Source of the DNA: Acidobacteriota bacterium
GTDB taxonomy: Bacteria; Acidobacteriota; UBA6911
Direction of reading: 5' to 3'
DNA: 64,000 bases
NCBI GenBank assembly: GCA_031271905.1
Contig: JAISUT010000040.1
Span: 1-64,000, forward strand
Part shown: positions 1 through 13,532 of the stretch, piece after piece
Position numbering within the stretch: position 1 is the first letter of the stretch
How the letters are laid out: each line of letters begins with the position of its first letter
Translations under genes and position numbers: made by a program
Notes under the pieces: model-generated
The model's database searches: none
Told to the model about the DNA's origin: nothing
Seen by the model: the letters and a program-made list of their open reading frames with translations, nothing else

Positions 1-104
<104 letters not shown>

Positions 105-112
105 CATATCGA

Positions 113-151
113 GGGGGGGCCCGACGGACGTCGGGTGCCCCCCTTTTTTTT
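113..151 (+). terminator. Rho-independent terminator after 5S rRNA
   Basis: GGGGGGC-CCGAC-ggac-GTCGG-GTGCCCCCC followed by T8. Confidence 0.85.
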
Positions 152-343
152 CCCTCCCCCCCCTCAACCGCGAAGGGGTTGCGCCCCGTGTCGAACGGTT
201 GTCCTAGGCGCAACCCCTACAGGGTCGGATTCTTCTCTATCCCGCAGGCGTCAAGGGAACGCGGCGTGATGATTAGGTGGTCCTCGCAATATGCGGGGGC
301 GAACGGCTCGTCCGTGGCGAGGCGCACCGCGCCCTGCGGCGGT

Positions 344-931
344 CTATGCGCCGAAGCGCCCGACGCGCACCTGGGCGGGTCGCAGGAGCTGCCCCTGCAT
401 GGTGTAGCCGGTCTGGAGCTCCTCCACCACCACGCCGTCCCTGTCCGGCTCCGTCACCGGCGCCATGCCGACCGCCTGCCCGATGTTCGGATCGAAGGGC
501 TGATCCAGCACGGGGATCGCCTCCACGCCGATGGCCTGCAGCTTGGAGAGGAACAGGTGCGCCGTCATCCCCACCCCTTCCAACAGGCTCTCGACCGATC
601 CGGACTGCCTGCCCGCGTCCATGGCGCGTTGCAAGTTGTCCAGCACTTCCAGGAACGGCAACGCCAGCTTCTGCCTCTCGATGTCCAGCTTGCGCCCGTA
701 ATCCGCCTCCAGGCGCGCCCGCGCCCTGCCGATCTCCTCGTCGATCTGCTGCTTCTTCTCCTGGAACTGCCGCTCGGTCTCTTTCATCCGCGCCGTCAGC
801 TCTTCCACATAGGTAGGGTAGCGCGGCTGCTCCTCCGGCACCTCGCTCATGTCGAGTTCGTCCAGGTTTGCGAATTTCCTTTTGTCCACCACTTGAAATT
901 GCGGAGTCTCCTCCAGCCTCTCCTTGTCCAT
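344..931 (-). CDS. grpE: Nucleotide exchange factor GrpE
   Basis: Coiled-coil N-terminus and C-terminal beta region (PFDPNIGQAVGMAPVTEPDRDGVVVEELQTGYTMQGQLLRPAQVRVG). Start taken at MDKERLEE. Confidence 0.88.
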   Translation of the reverse strand: MDKERLEETPQFQVVDKRKFANLDELDMSEVPEEQPRYPTYVEELTARMKETERQFQEKKQQIDEEIGRARARLEADYGRKLDIERQKLALPFLEVLDNLQRAMDAGRQSGSVESLLEGVGMTAHLFLSKLQAIGVEAIPVLDQPFDPNIGQAVGMAPVTEPDRDGVVVEELQTGYTMQGQLLRPAQVRVGRFGA

Positions 932-1012
932 TTGATGATTCCCGTTTTTGATGAGACAAGGCGGGACGGCCGTGCCGCGAGCGCCCCGCCGTTGAAGATC
1001 GCCTGTCACGAA

Positions 1013-3616
<2,604 letters not shown>

Positions 3617-3672
3617 TTTCCGTGTCCCCCCCTGGGTCAATGATCTGCCGAGGTCTCCATCGACATGGAGAA

Positions 3673-3701
3673 TTCATAGTATCTGGGCGGCGGATTGTCA
3701 A
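3673..3701 (-). promoter_or_regulatory. Sigma70-type promoter for clpB
   Basis: Minus strand TTGACA-N17-TATGAA, upstream of the clpB start. Confidence 0.5.
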
Positions 3702-3838
3702 ACCCCGGGCGTTGCGGCTGTCGGCGTTGCGGCGTCCCGCCGCCGAGGGGGGCGATGCGGGCGCATGGAACGGCAGACCTTGGCGGGGTGCGGCGCGGAA
3801 CGCCTTTGGGGCGCGCCGCCGCACCCCGCCGGGAAAAA

Positions 3839-5134
<1,296 letters not shown>

Positions 5135-5293
5135 CTACAGCATTTCCGGCTTTTATTACAAGGGCAAATCCTCTTTGCGCGGGGAGGTTGCGCGGGACGG
5201 TTGCGTTTTCACCGCTCCTGAGTAAGAATGTCTTGCGCTTTTGACCGTATGACGGGTCGCGAAGGGCGTCGGCATCGTTTACTGAGGTGGGTC

Positions 5294-6088
5294 ATGACAG
5301 ATCGTATGTGCAAGTGGGATGGTCGCATCGGGAAGTTATCCGCGCGCGGCGCGCTCGCCGTCCTGGCGGCCGCCGTGTTGCTCGCCTCGGCGCAGACCGC
5401 CTGTTCCAAGAAGACGAGGGTCGCGGTCGAGGACTCGGGGCCGGTGCGCGTGGTCGTCCTCCCGTTCGCGTTCGCAGTGGACGAGGGGCTCGACGGGAAG
5501 TCCGGCGCGATGAAGCCCGCCGACATGCAATGGATGGCGATGGCCGCGCCCGCGCTCCTGCTGAAGGCGAGCCGCCAATACCCCGACCTCGACATGGTGC
5601 CGCTCCCGGATGTGATGCCCACCGCCATCGCGGCGGCGCAGGCCGCGCGCAGCTTCACGGACGAGTCCGCCTCCTCGCTGGCGAACTGGGTGAGCGCCCA
5701 ATGGGCGGTCGTCGGGGAGGTGCGCCAGGTCAAGCGGAACTCCTATTCCGTCGTCGTGGACTTCATCCCCGCCAAGAGCACCGACGTCCCTTTCCGCCAC
5801 ATCAAGAGCCGCAAGCTGGAGAACATCGGCATGAGCTTCCAGGGCGGGTTGCGGCAGTGGTTGCGCTACACGACGGGCAAGCGGATCCCCTTGACGCGCG
5901 CCAAGCAGCCCGGCCTGGACAAGATGAAGCCCTTGGGCGAGGCGCTGGACAGGGAGTACGGCTGGCTGGTGTCGGCGGAGCCGGGCGCCGCGAAGGAGTC
6001 CGTGGAGGCGGCGATGGCGGAGGACGAGGAGTGGGCGAAGCTGCTCTTCAGCCCCACGATGTATCCGCAACTGGCGCCGGCGAAGTAG
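5294..6088 (+). CDS. Exported/lipoprotein-like protein of unknown function
   Basis: N-terminal hydrophobic segment LAVLAAAVLLASAQTAC; VVVLPFAF and AQWAVVGEVRQV segments loosely resemble TolB/CsgG-like proteins. Confidence 0.55.
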   Translation: MTDRMCKWDGRIGKLSARGALAVLAAAVLLASAQTACSKKTRVAVEDSGPVRVVVLPFAFAVDEGLDGKSGAMKPADMQWMAMAAPALLLKASRQYPDLDMVPLPDVMPTAIAAAQAARSFTDESASSLANWVSAQWAVVGEVRQVKRNSYSVVVDFIPAKSTDVPFRHIKSRKLENIGMSFQGGLRQWLRYTTGKRIPLTRAKQPGLDKMKPLGEALDREYGWLVSAEPGAAKESVEAAMAEDEEWAKLLFSPTMYPQLAPAK

Positions 6089-6121
6089 GGGGCGGGCCGG
6101 CGGGGGACGCCGACGGCGCGG

Positions 6122-6451
6122 CTACATCTCCACCCATTTGCCGTGCCCTTCCCAGATGCGCAGGGTGAAAGGGAAGGGGATCCCCTCAGCCAGCTTCGCC
6201 TTGACCGCCTCGCAGATGTTCTCGACCGATGGGAACTCGATGATCTCGTTCAGCATCTTGTGGTCGAAGTGCGCCAGGCCGGCCTTGATCGATTTCTTCA
6301 ACTCGGAGAAGTCGATGATCATGCCCGAGGCGTCCTTCTCCCCCTCGATCACGACCTCGACCTTGTAAGTGTGCCCGTGGACCTCCCCGCATTTGCCATG
6401 CCCGGGGATGTAGTGGGCGCAGTCGATGTAGTCTATCACCCCTAGCTTCAT
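6122..6451 (-). CDS. queD: 6-pyruvoyl-tetrahydropterin synthase / QueD family
   Basis: AHYIPGHGKCGEVHGHTYKVEV and DFSELK...LAHFDHKMLNE motifs. Confidence 0.85.
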   Translation of the reverse strand: MKLGVIDYIDCAHYIPGHGKCGEVHGHTYKVEVVIEGEKDASGMIIDFSELKKSIKAGLAHFDHKMLNEIIEFPSVENICEAVKAKLAEGIPFPFTLRIWEGHGKWVEM

Positions 6452-7050
6452 CTCGTCCTCCCCCCGCCCTCCGCGGCTCCCCTGCCGGGCGCGGACTCGT
6501 CCGGCGCGGTGGGATAGAGCCGGTAGACGTCGTTGATGGCGCTCACGCCGCCGGTCTCCTTCGTCACCCAGAGCTTCCGCGCCTTGCGGAAGCTGAGTTT
6601 CTCCGCGCCCGGCGACGGCGCGGCCTCCCCCCTGCACAGCAACAGCGCCCTGTCCTTGGACCAGCAGGTGTAGCCGTCCTCCTCGAACTCCTTCAGGCGG
6701 CGCGTGACGCAGTCGGCGATGGAGTCCGAGAGGTCGAGCCTGCCCAGGGTCTCAAAGAAGTCGTAACACGCCCGTATGAAGTCGTAGGAGGGCTTGAATT
6801 CCTTGCCTTGGTAATAGTAGTGGAGGTCCGGGGTGCGCGACACCTGCCCGGGGTAGTAGGAGACCACCGGCGTGCGCACCTCGAACTCGCCGGCTCGCAG
6901 GCGTTGCTCCAGCGTCCCGCCCCGGGTGTTGAACACGCTGACGGAAAGCATCCCGTCCCTCTCCTTCACGGACATGAAGAAATCGTCGGTGGCGACCCGC
7001 CCCTTCCCGGCGCCCAGCAACTTCACCACTTCCTGTTCATAGAATTCCAT
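6448..7050 (-). CDS. Conserved hypothetical protein, overlaps queD start by 4 bp
   Basis: Complete 200-aa ORF with ATGA overlap to queD; no family recognised. Confidence 0.6.
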   Translation of the reverse strand: MEFYEQEVVKLLGAGKGRVATDDFFMSVKERDGMLSVSVFNTRGGTLEQRLRAGEFEVRTPVVSYYPGQVSRTPDLHYYYQGKEFKPSYDFIRACYDFFETLGRLDLSDSIADCVTRRLKEFEEDGYTCWSKDRALLLCRGEAAPSPGAEKLSFRKARKLWVTKETGGVSAINDVYRLYPTAPDESAPGRGAAEGGGRTR

Positions 7051-7182
7051 AGGCGTCCATGCCTCTTCACAAGTGGGGGGGCATGGGCTCCCGCAGCCCT
7101 CCCCATCATCTCCCCCATCGGTTCAAAGCGTCGTTAACCTTACTATGAATTTCCGATGGTTGGAATATTGTAATTGCATAAA

Positions 7183-7243
7183 GGGGGCTCTAAAAACCCC
7201 GGACGCTGCGCTGCGCCTTGCCTGCGAGGTTTTTAGAGCCCCC
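7183..7243. repeat. Dispersed palindromic repeat, copy A (short type)
   Basis: Perfect 16-bp inverted repeat GGGGGCTCTAAAAACC / GGTTTTTAGAGCCCCC around a GC-rich core ccggacgctgcgctgcgccttgcctgcga. Confidence 0.9.
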
Positions 7244-7309
7244 CATAAATCGATGGGATGTGGGGTGGGCGCGCGTCTGCGGCGGCTCGGACGCCGCAGG
7301 ACGCCTGCC

Positions 7310-8341
7310 TTATTTTTTCGGCGCGTAGTATCCGGGGCGGGCGCTGACCACGACGCCCTTCCCCGCGACGCCGACGTCGATCTCGCGATAGGAGCCGTCT
7401 TTCTTGGCGTTGGTGGAGATGTAGCCCAAGGTGTACTGGTTGCGCAGCTCCTCATCGACCTCGGCGTATATCTCGTCGAGCTGACCGAAGTTGTTCGGGT
7501 AGAGCACGCGCCCCCCGGTGTCATGCGCCAGGCGGCGCAACACGGCGTCGGCGCGGGCGAAGATCTCGGGCGGGATGCCCCGGTCGGGGTCGATGTAGTC
7601 GCGCAACGCCTGCGTCTTGCTGACGACGTATATGGCGACCTCCGCCTCCACGGCCGCCTTCACCGCGTCGGAGTATCCGACCAGACTCTGGTTGTCCAAC
7701 CCGTCGCTCATGATGATGATCACCTTCTTGCCGTCCCGCCCCTTGAAGACCTCGGTGGAGACGACCCAGATGGCGTCCCACAGCTTGGTGTTGCCCTTGC
7801 AGTAGACCGAGGTCAGCACGGGGCTGACGCGGGCGATGTTGCGCCCCCAGTTGACGCGGAGCCTGATCTCGTCGTTGAAGGTGGTCAGGGAGAAGTCGTC
7901 GTCCGGGCGCAGATGCTCCAGGAACCGCTTGGCGGCGTATTTTATCGAGCCCCACTCGTGGTTGACGCTGCCGCTGATGTCCAGCACCATGGCGACGTGC
8001 GTAGGCAACCCCTCCTGCGCGAAAAAGACGATCTCCTGCGGCACGCCGTCTTCCAGGACCTTGAACGATTTCTGCTTCAACCCCTTGATGAAGCTGCCGT
8101 CGGACTTGCGCACCGTCACGGGGACGGAGACCATGTCCACCGCCACGCCGATGCGGAACGAGGAGAGGTCTTCCGCCTCGTCGTCCGCGTCCGCCCCCTC
8201 CGCCGCGCCTTCCGCCACCTGTCCGGCGGACAGGGCGGGGCGCTCCGCGCCGTCCGGCTGCTGTCCGCCGAGGAACCCCGGCGTCAGCGCCGCCGCGGCG
8301 AGGAGAACCATCGCCGCATAGATCAACTTTCGTATCTGCAT
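7310..8341 (-). CDS. Exported VWFA-domain protein (Acidobacterial VWFA-related type)
   Basis: VAMVLDISGSVNHEW MIDAS motif; VSVPVTVRKSDGSFIKGLKQKSFKVLEDGVPQEI; IIIMSDGLDNQS. Confidence 0.8.
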   Translation of the reverse strand: MQIRKLIYAAMVLLAAAALTPGFLGGQQPDGAERPALSAGQVAEGAAEGADADDEAEDLSSFRIGVAVDMVSVPVTVRKSDGSFIKGLKQKSFKVLEDGVPQEIVFFAQEGLPTHVAMVLDISGSVNHEWGSIKYAAKRFLEHLRPDDDFSLTTFNDEIRLRVNWGRNIARVSPVLTSVYCKGNTKLWDAIWVVSTEVFKGRDGKKVIIIMSDGLDNQSLVGYSDAVKAAVEAEVAIYVVSKTQALRDYIDPDRGIPPEIFARADAVLRRLAHDTGGRVLYPNNFGQLDEIYAEVDEELRNQYTLGYISTNAKKDGSYREIDVGVAGKGVVVSARPGYYAPKK

Positions 8342-8502
8342 GTCCCCCTCCGCGCCCCGTCCGGCGCCAACGCCGCCCAAGGCCGCATGGAATCCCGTCC
8401 CCCGTGGCAAGGGGCGGGGCGGCGAACGCCACGCCCCCCCACGCTTATACGCTTCCGCCGCCCCCGCGTCGCATTTTCACCGCCCGTCGCCGCATTTCCA
8501 TC

Positions 8503-9933
8503 TCATCGCGACCTGGCCCGCAGGCGGGCGGGCAGCTTCTCGTAGATGCCGTCGAAGCCGCCGTTGGACATGATGACGACCAGGTCGCCCGGCCGCGCCT
8601 CCGCGCCCACCTTCTCGGCGATCCCGTCCGCCGAGCCGAGGCTCCACGCCTGCGCGCCGCGCGCCCGCAGGTCTGCGACCAGGCGCCCTTCGTCCAGCCG
8701 TTCGGCGGCCGGCACCTTCTCGGGGCGGAAGAGCGGCGGGAGCGCCACGCAATCGGCGAGCGAGAGCGCCTCGGCGATCTCGCCCTGGAAGACGTTGCGG
8801 CGGCTGGTGGCGGAGCGGGGCTCGTAGACCGCCCAGAGCCTTTCGGGGCGGAAGGCGGCGCGCACGGCCGCCAGCGTCTCGCGCACCGCCGTCGGATGGT
8901 GCGCGAAGTCCTCGTAGACGCGGACGCCGTCCACCTCGGCGCGCAGTTGCAGGCGGCGGCGCACCCCGGCGAAGGTCTCCAGCCCTTTGCGGATGTCCCC
9001 GGCGGGGACGCCCAGGCGGTGCAAGACCGCCGTCGCCGCCAGGGCGTTGCGGACGTTGTAGTCCCCGAACAACCCCATGCGGGCGGAGATGAACCCCTCG
9101 CCGCGATAGGTTATGGCGAAGTCGCAGCCTCCGGCGTGCGCCCGGATGTCGCGCGCGCCCCAGTCGGGCGCCCCCCCTATGCCGAAGGTCTCCATGTCGC
9201 AGAAGCCGTCTCGGCACACATCCAGCGCGCCGGGGCTGTCCGAACCCACGGCGAGGAACCCGCTCCGGGGTATGAGGTTCACGAAGCGCCGGAATTGCAG
9301 CTTCACGGCGTCCAGATCCCCGTAGATGTCGGCGTGGTCGAACTCGACGTTGCCGACGACCGCGAGCCAGGGCAGGTAGTGGAGGAACTTCGGCCCCTTG
9401 TCGAAGAACGCCGAGTCGTACTCGTCCCCTTCGATGACGAAGGGGGCGCCCTCCCCCTGGGCTGCGCCCAGCCCGTAGCTCGACTGGAAGTTCTCCGCGA
9501 TGCCGCCGACCAGGAAGTCCGGCCGGCGGCCGGCGGAGGCGAGCCCCCAGGCGATCATGGATGTCGTGGTGGTCTTGCCGTGCGTGCCGGTGACGACGAC
9601 GGGGGTCCTTTCGCGCAGGAAGAAGGTTTTGAGCGCCTCGGGCAGCGACATGAGGGGGATGCGCCCGTCGAGCGCCCTCTCGACCTCGGGGTTGCCGCGG
9701 GAGAGGGCGTTGCCGACCACCACGAGGTCGGGCGCGGGGCTGAGGTTCCCCTCGCCGTACCCTTGGCGCACGTCGATCCGCCTTTGCGCCAGGAAGTCGC
9801 TCATCGGCGGGTAGACGCCCTCGTCCGAGCCGGTGACCTCGAAGCCGCGGTCTTTCAGCATCGCGCCGAGCGACGCCATCGCCGTCCCGCATATCCCCGC
9901 CAGGTGAATCCGTCGAACCTTCCCATCGTCCAT
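8503..9933 (-). CDS. mpl: UDP-N-acetylmuramate:L-alanyl-gamma-D-glutamyl-meso-diaminopimelate ligase
   Basis: MurC-like fold: HLAGICGTAMASLGAML, VTGTHGKTTTTSM, DEYDSAFFDKGPKFLHY, YEDFAHHPTAV. Confidence 0.88.
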   Translation of the reverse strand: MDDGKVRRIHLAGICGTAMASLGAMLKDRGFEVTGSDEGVYPPMSDFLAQRRIDVRQGYGEGNLSPAPDLVVVGNALSRGNPEVERALDGRIPLMSLPEALKTFFLRERTPVVVTGTHGKTTTTSMIAWGLASAGRRPDFLVGGIAENFQSSYGLGAAQGEGAPFVIEGDEYDSAFFDKGPKFLHYLPWLAVVGNVEFDHADIYGDLDAVKLQFRRFVNLIPRSGFLAVGSDSPGALDVCRDGFCDMETFGIGGAPDWGARDIRAHAGGCDFAITYRGEGFISARMGLFGDYNVRNALAATAVLHRLGVPAGDIRKGLETFAGVRRRLQLRAEVDGVRVYEDFAHHPTAVRETLAAVRAAFRPERLWAVYEPRSATSRRNVFQGEIAEALSLADCVALPPLFRPEKVPAAERLDEGRLVADLRARGAQAWSLGSADGIAEKVGAEARPGDLVVIMSNGGFDGIYEKLPARLRARSR

Positions 9934-9967
9934 GAGGCAACCTTCGATGCGTAGGGGCGCGCCGCCC

Positions 9968-10483
9968 CTACTTGTATTTCAGGCCGGTGATCTCCAGCTC
10001 GACGCGCTTGGGGTTCCAGTAGTATTCCACCCCCTCGATGGCGATGTTGAAGGTGCGCCGCTCCAGCGGCTCCATCGGCTTGGGGTTGAAGCCCACGCCG
10101 GGGCGCACGGCATACGCCGTCTTCTCCTTCGAGAGCTTGTCCCACACGTCGTAGAGCGTGACGTGCAGCTCCAGCGCCTCCAGCTTGCGGTCGCCGTCGT
10201 TGAGCACCGTGCCGGCGACCATCGCGATGCGGGCGTTGTTGTAGTTGAGCCCCAGGCTGGCCTTGACGTCCTCGATGCGGACTTTGCCCTTGTAGTATTC
10301 GAAGTTGGTGTCGCCTGCGCGCAACACGTCCGGGATGACGACCGTCGCGGCCGGGCGCGGTTGCGGCGGGTGCTTGCGGACGTAGAGGGCTATGCCCGCC
10401 ACCAGCGCGAGCAACACCGCCACGGAGACGAGCATGGTCTTGGAACGCGAGGTCTGCTGCGGTTCGATTTTGAATTCGGCCAT
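9968..10483 (-). CDS. Membrane-anchored hypothetical protein
   Basis: Single TM segment (TMLVSVAVLLALVAGIALYV) and a beta-rich domain; no family assigned. Confidence 0.6.
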   Translation of the reverse strand: MAEFKIEPQQTSRSKTMLVSVAVLLALVAGIALYVRKHPPQPRPAATVVIPDVLRAGDTNFEYYKGKVRIEDVKASLGLNYNNARIAMVAGTVLNDGDRKLEALELHVTLYDVWDKLSKEKTAYAVRPGVGFNPKPMEPLERRTFNIAIEGVEYYWNPKRVELEITGLKYK

Positions 10484-10727
10484 CGTCTTCACCCTCCGGC
10501 AAAGACGGATTATAGCAGATCCGCATCGCCCGGGCGCAACCTGCGGCGGCGGGCCGACGCGAGCCGCCGCCCCCCCCGGCGGACGCCGAAGCGCACAGCC
10601 TGCGACAAGACCTCCCCTTCCCCCCGGCGATGTAGTAGAATCCCAGTTCGCAATCGGCGCCTGCGGAGGCGTTTCGCAGGCATGGCCCATGAATCGGAAG
10701 CGGTGGCATAACCGCGAGGAAGGCGAG

Positions 10728-12104
10728 ATGCGGTCTGTTTTTCCCCATTGGTCGAGGTGGTCGAGGCGCGTGGCGGCATTGCTCCTGTTGGTGTCTGCGG
10801 TCGGCGCGGCGGGCGTCCAGGGCGCGGCGCAAGGCGACACGCCGGCGCTGTCCGGCAAGCGCCTCCTGAACGACCTCCAGGTCACGGTGGCGCACTCGAA
10901 GGACTTCGGCGACGCGATGGCGCTGGGGCTGGTGTTGCGCTACGGGTCGGCGTTCGACCCCGAGGGGAAGGGCGGGCTCGCCCACCTGGTCTCCCGCATG
11001 TTGATGAAGGCGACCGAGGACCGCTCGGCGGCGGACATCCAGTCGGAGCTGGAATACCTGGGGGCGTCGGTGGAGGTGCGTTGCGACTGGGACGGCGTGC
11101 GCATCCTGTTGCACGCCCCGGTCGCCAGCTTCGAGCGCGCGTCGCTGTTGCTGTACCAAATAGTCGGGGAGGCGCGTTTCGAGGAGGACGACTTTGCCGC
11201 GGCGAAGCAGTCGGTCTTGGACGAGTTGCAGGCGCCGCCCGACCCGCGCCAGCGCATCCGCAGCCAGTTCGAGGCGATCCTGTTCCAGGGGACGACCTAC
11301 GCCCGCCCGCTGATGGGGACTGCGGAGAGCGTGGGCGCCCTGACGCTGGGCGACGTCCGCTACTTCTACCGCCGCTTCTTCTCGCCGAACCAGGCGGCGT
11401 TGGAGGTCGTGGGGGACATCGACCCGGCGACGGCGCACCCGCGCATCGCCCGCATCTGGGGCGTCTGGGTGCGCAACGACGAGGTGCCGTTCACCTTCAC
11501 CCGCCCCAAGAGCCCGGCGGGGCGCGAGGTCTACGCGGAGAACGACCCCGGCTCCCCGGCGGCGCAATTCGTCATCGGCGGCATGTTCCCGCGCCACGAA
11601 GACCCCGAGTACGTGAACGCGCTCCTGGCGATCCGCATCCTCGAAGACCGGATCAACCAGATCCTGCCCACCTCGCTGCTGACGGTGGGCGCGGAGGGGC
11701 GGCGCCTCGCCAGCCCGTTCTACATCCAGGGGCAGGCGGCGGCGGAGCAGGCTATCGAACAGGTGCGCGCCATCCACGCGGCTATCGACGAGATGAAGCA
11801 GTCGCCGGTGACCGAGGAGGAGCTCGCCGTCGCGCGGCGGCGGCTGACCGACGAGTTCGCCGGGCGGCTGGGGACGGCGTCCGGCATGTGCGGCGTCCTG
11901 CTGGACGCCGAGCTGTACCGCCTGGGGAGCGACTACGCCGGCTTCTTCCTCGACCGGGTGAGGCGCAGCGACGCCGCCGCTGTGCAACGGGCGGCCAACT
12001 CCTGGGTGCTCCCGGGCGGCGAGGTGCTGCTGATCCGGGGCCCGATCCCCGTGCTGAGGGGCGGCTTGGAGGGCATGGGCGCCGTGCGCCCGCTCGCCCC
12101 GTGA
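10728..12104 (+). CDS. M16-family (non-catalytic-looking) zinc protease homologue
   Basis: M16 fold (GKGGLAHLVSRMLMKATEDRSAADIQSELEYLGA; VVGDIDP); HxxEH motif absent. Confidence 0.75.
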   Translation: MRSVFPHWSRWSRRVAALLLLVSAVGAAGVQGAAQGDTPALSGKRLLNDLQVTVAHSKDFGDAMALGLVLRYGSAFDPEGKGGLAHLVSRMLMKATEDRSAADIQSELEYLGASVEVRCDWDGVRILLHAPVASFERASLLLYQIVGEARFEEDDFAAAKQSVLDELQAPPDPRQRIRSQFEAILFQGTTYARPLMGTAESVGALTLGDVRYFYRRFFSPNQAALEVVGDIDPATAHPRIARIWGVWVRNDEVPFTFTRPKSPAGREVYAENDPGSPAAQFVIGGMFPRHEDPEYVNALLAIRILEDRINQILPTSLLTVGAEGRRLASPFYIQGQAAAEQAIEQVRAIHAAIDEMKQSPVTEEELAVARRRLTDEFAGRLGTASGMCGVLLDAELYRLGSDYAGFFLDRVRRSDAAAVQRAANSWVLPGGEVLLIRGPIPVLRGGLEGMGAVRPLAP

Positions 12105-12144
12105 CGCGCCCGTGCGTCGGCGAGGCGTTCCGCGATGTGATGTC

Positions 12145-12207
12145 GGGAACCTCTAAAAACCCCGGACGCTGCGTTGCGCCTTGCCTGCGGGGTTTTCAGA
12201 GACCCCC
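12145..12207. repeat. Dispersed palindromic repeat, copy B (short type)
   Basis: GGGAACCTCTAAAAACCCC ... GGGGTTTTCAGAGACCCCC with core ggacgctgcgttgcgccttgcctgc. Confidence 0.85.
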
Positions 12208-12241
12208 TGTTATGACTTGACATGGCTACAGAGGTGATTTC

Positions 12242-13411
12242 ATGGACGTGCCCCTGCTGGATCTGCGGGCTCAATACGAGACGATCAAGGACAAGGTCAA
12301 ACCCGTCATCGACGAGGTCTTCGAGACCCAGCGCTTCGTGCTGGGGGCGCACGGCGCGGCGCTGGAGGAGGAGGTCGCCCGCCATTGCGGCGTCTCCTGC
12401 GCGGTCGGCGTGGCGTCGGGGACCGATTCGCTGCTCCTGGCGATGAAGGCGCTCGGCGTCGGGCGCGGGGACGCCGTCGTCACGACGCCCTTCACCTTCT
12501 TCGCCACGGCGGGGGCGGTCGTCAACCTCGGCGCACGCCCCGTCTTCATCGACATCGAGCCGGACGGCTTCGAGATGTGCCCCCGGGCGCTGGCGGCGTT
12601 TCTCGACGACGAGTGCGAGCGCGACCCGGCGACGGGCGCGACCGTCCACAAAGCCTCGCGCCTGACGGTCAAGGCGATCCTGCCGGTCCACCTCTACGGC
12701 CAGTGCGCCGACATGGACGAGATCAACGCCCTCGCCGCGGGACGCGGCATCCCCGTGGTCGAGGACGCCTGCCAGGCCATCGGCGCGTCCTACAAGGGGA
12801 GGAAGGCGGGGGCGCTGGGGACGCTGGGCTGCTTCAGCTTCTTCCCTTCGAAGAACCTCGGCGGGGCGGGGGACGGCGGCATGGTGGTCACGTCCGACAA
12901 GGGGCTGGCGGACCGCGTGCGCCTGCTGCGCGGACACGGCGCGCACCACCGCTACTACCACGACGTCGTGGGATTCAACAGCCGCTTGGACGAGTTGCAG
13001 GCGGCGGTGCTGCGGGTGAAGCTGCCCCACCTGGACGGCTGGTCCGCCAAGCGCGCGGAACACGCCGGGAAATACGCGGAGGCGTTCGAGGCGGCGGGGC
13101 TCCTGGGAGAGGTGACGCCGCCCGCCACCCTGCCCGGCAGGACGCACATCTTCCACCAGTACGTCATCCGCTGCCGCGAGCGCGACGCGCTCCAGGCGTT
13201 TTTGAAGGGGTCGGGGGTGGGGTGCGAGGTCTACTACCCGGTGTCGCTGCACGAGCAGGCGTGCTTCAAAGACCTCGGCTACGCGCCCGAGGACCTGCCG
13301 CAGTCGCGCCGCGCCACGCAGGAGGTGCTGGCGCTGCCGGTCTACCCGGAGTTGTCCGACGCCCAGCGCGACTATGTGGTGGAGCGCATCAAGGCCTTCT
13401 ACAAGAGATAG
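12242..13411 (+). CDS. DegT/DnrJ/EryC1/StrS family PLP aminotransferase
   Basis: VPLLDLRAQY, VEDACQAIGASYKGRKAGALGTLGCFSFFPSKNLGGAGDGGMVVT. Confidence 0.92.
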   Translation: MDVPLLDLRAQYETIKDKVKPVIDEVFETQRFVLGAHGAALEEEVARHCGVSCAVGVASGTDSLLLAMKALGVGRGDAVVTTPFTFFATAGAVVNLGARPVFIDIEPDGFEMCPRALAAFLDDECERDPATGATVHKASRLTVKAILPVHLYGQCADMDEINALAAGRGIPVVEDACQAIGASYKGRKAGALGTLGCFSFFPSKNLGGAGDGGMVVTSDKGLADRVRLLRGHGAHHRYYHDVVGFNSRLDELQAAVLRVKLPHLDGWSAKRAEHAGKYAEAFEAAGLLGEVTPPATLPGRTHIFHQYVIRCRERDALQAFLKGSGVGCEVYYPVSLHEQACFKDLGYAPEDLPQSRRATQEVLALPVYPELSDAQRDYVVERIKAFYKR

Positions 13412-13473
13412 GGAGCCTCCAAAAAACCGGACGCCGCGTTGCGCCTTGGCCCGGGAGGGTTTCAGAGGCTCCC
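13411..13473. repeat. Dispersed palindromic repeat, copy C (short type), abutting the DegT stop codon
   Basis: GGGAGCCTCCAAAAAACC ... GGGTTTCAGAGGCTCCC with core ggacgccgcgttgcgccttggc. Confidence 0.85.
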
Positions 13474-13532
13474 GACAGGGAGGGGCGGGGCGTGGCACCG
13501 CCCGCCCCCGCCCGCCATGCGGCGTTGCGCCT

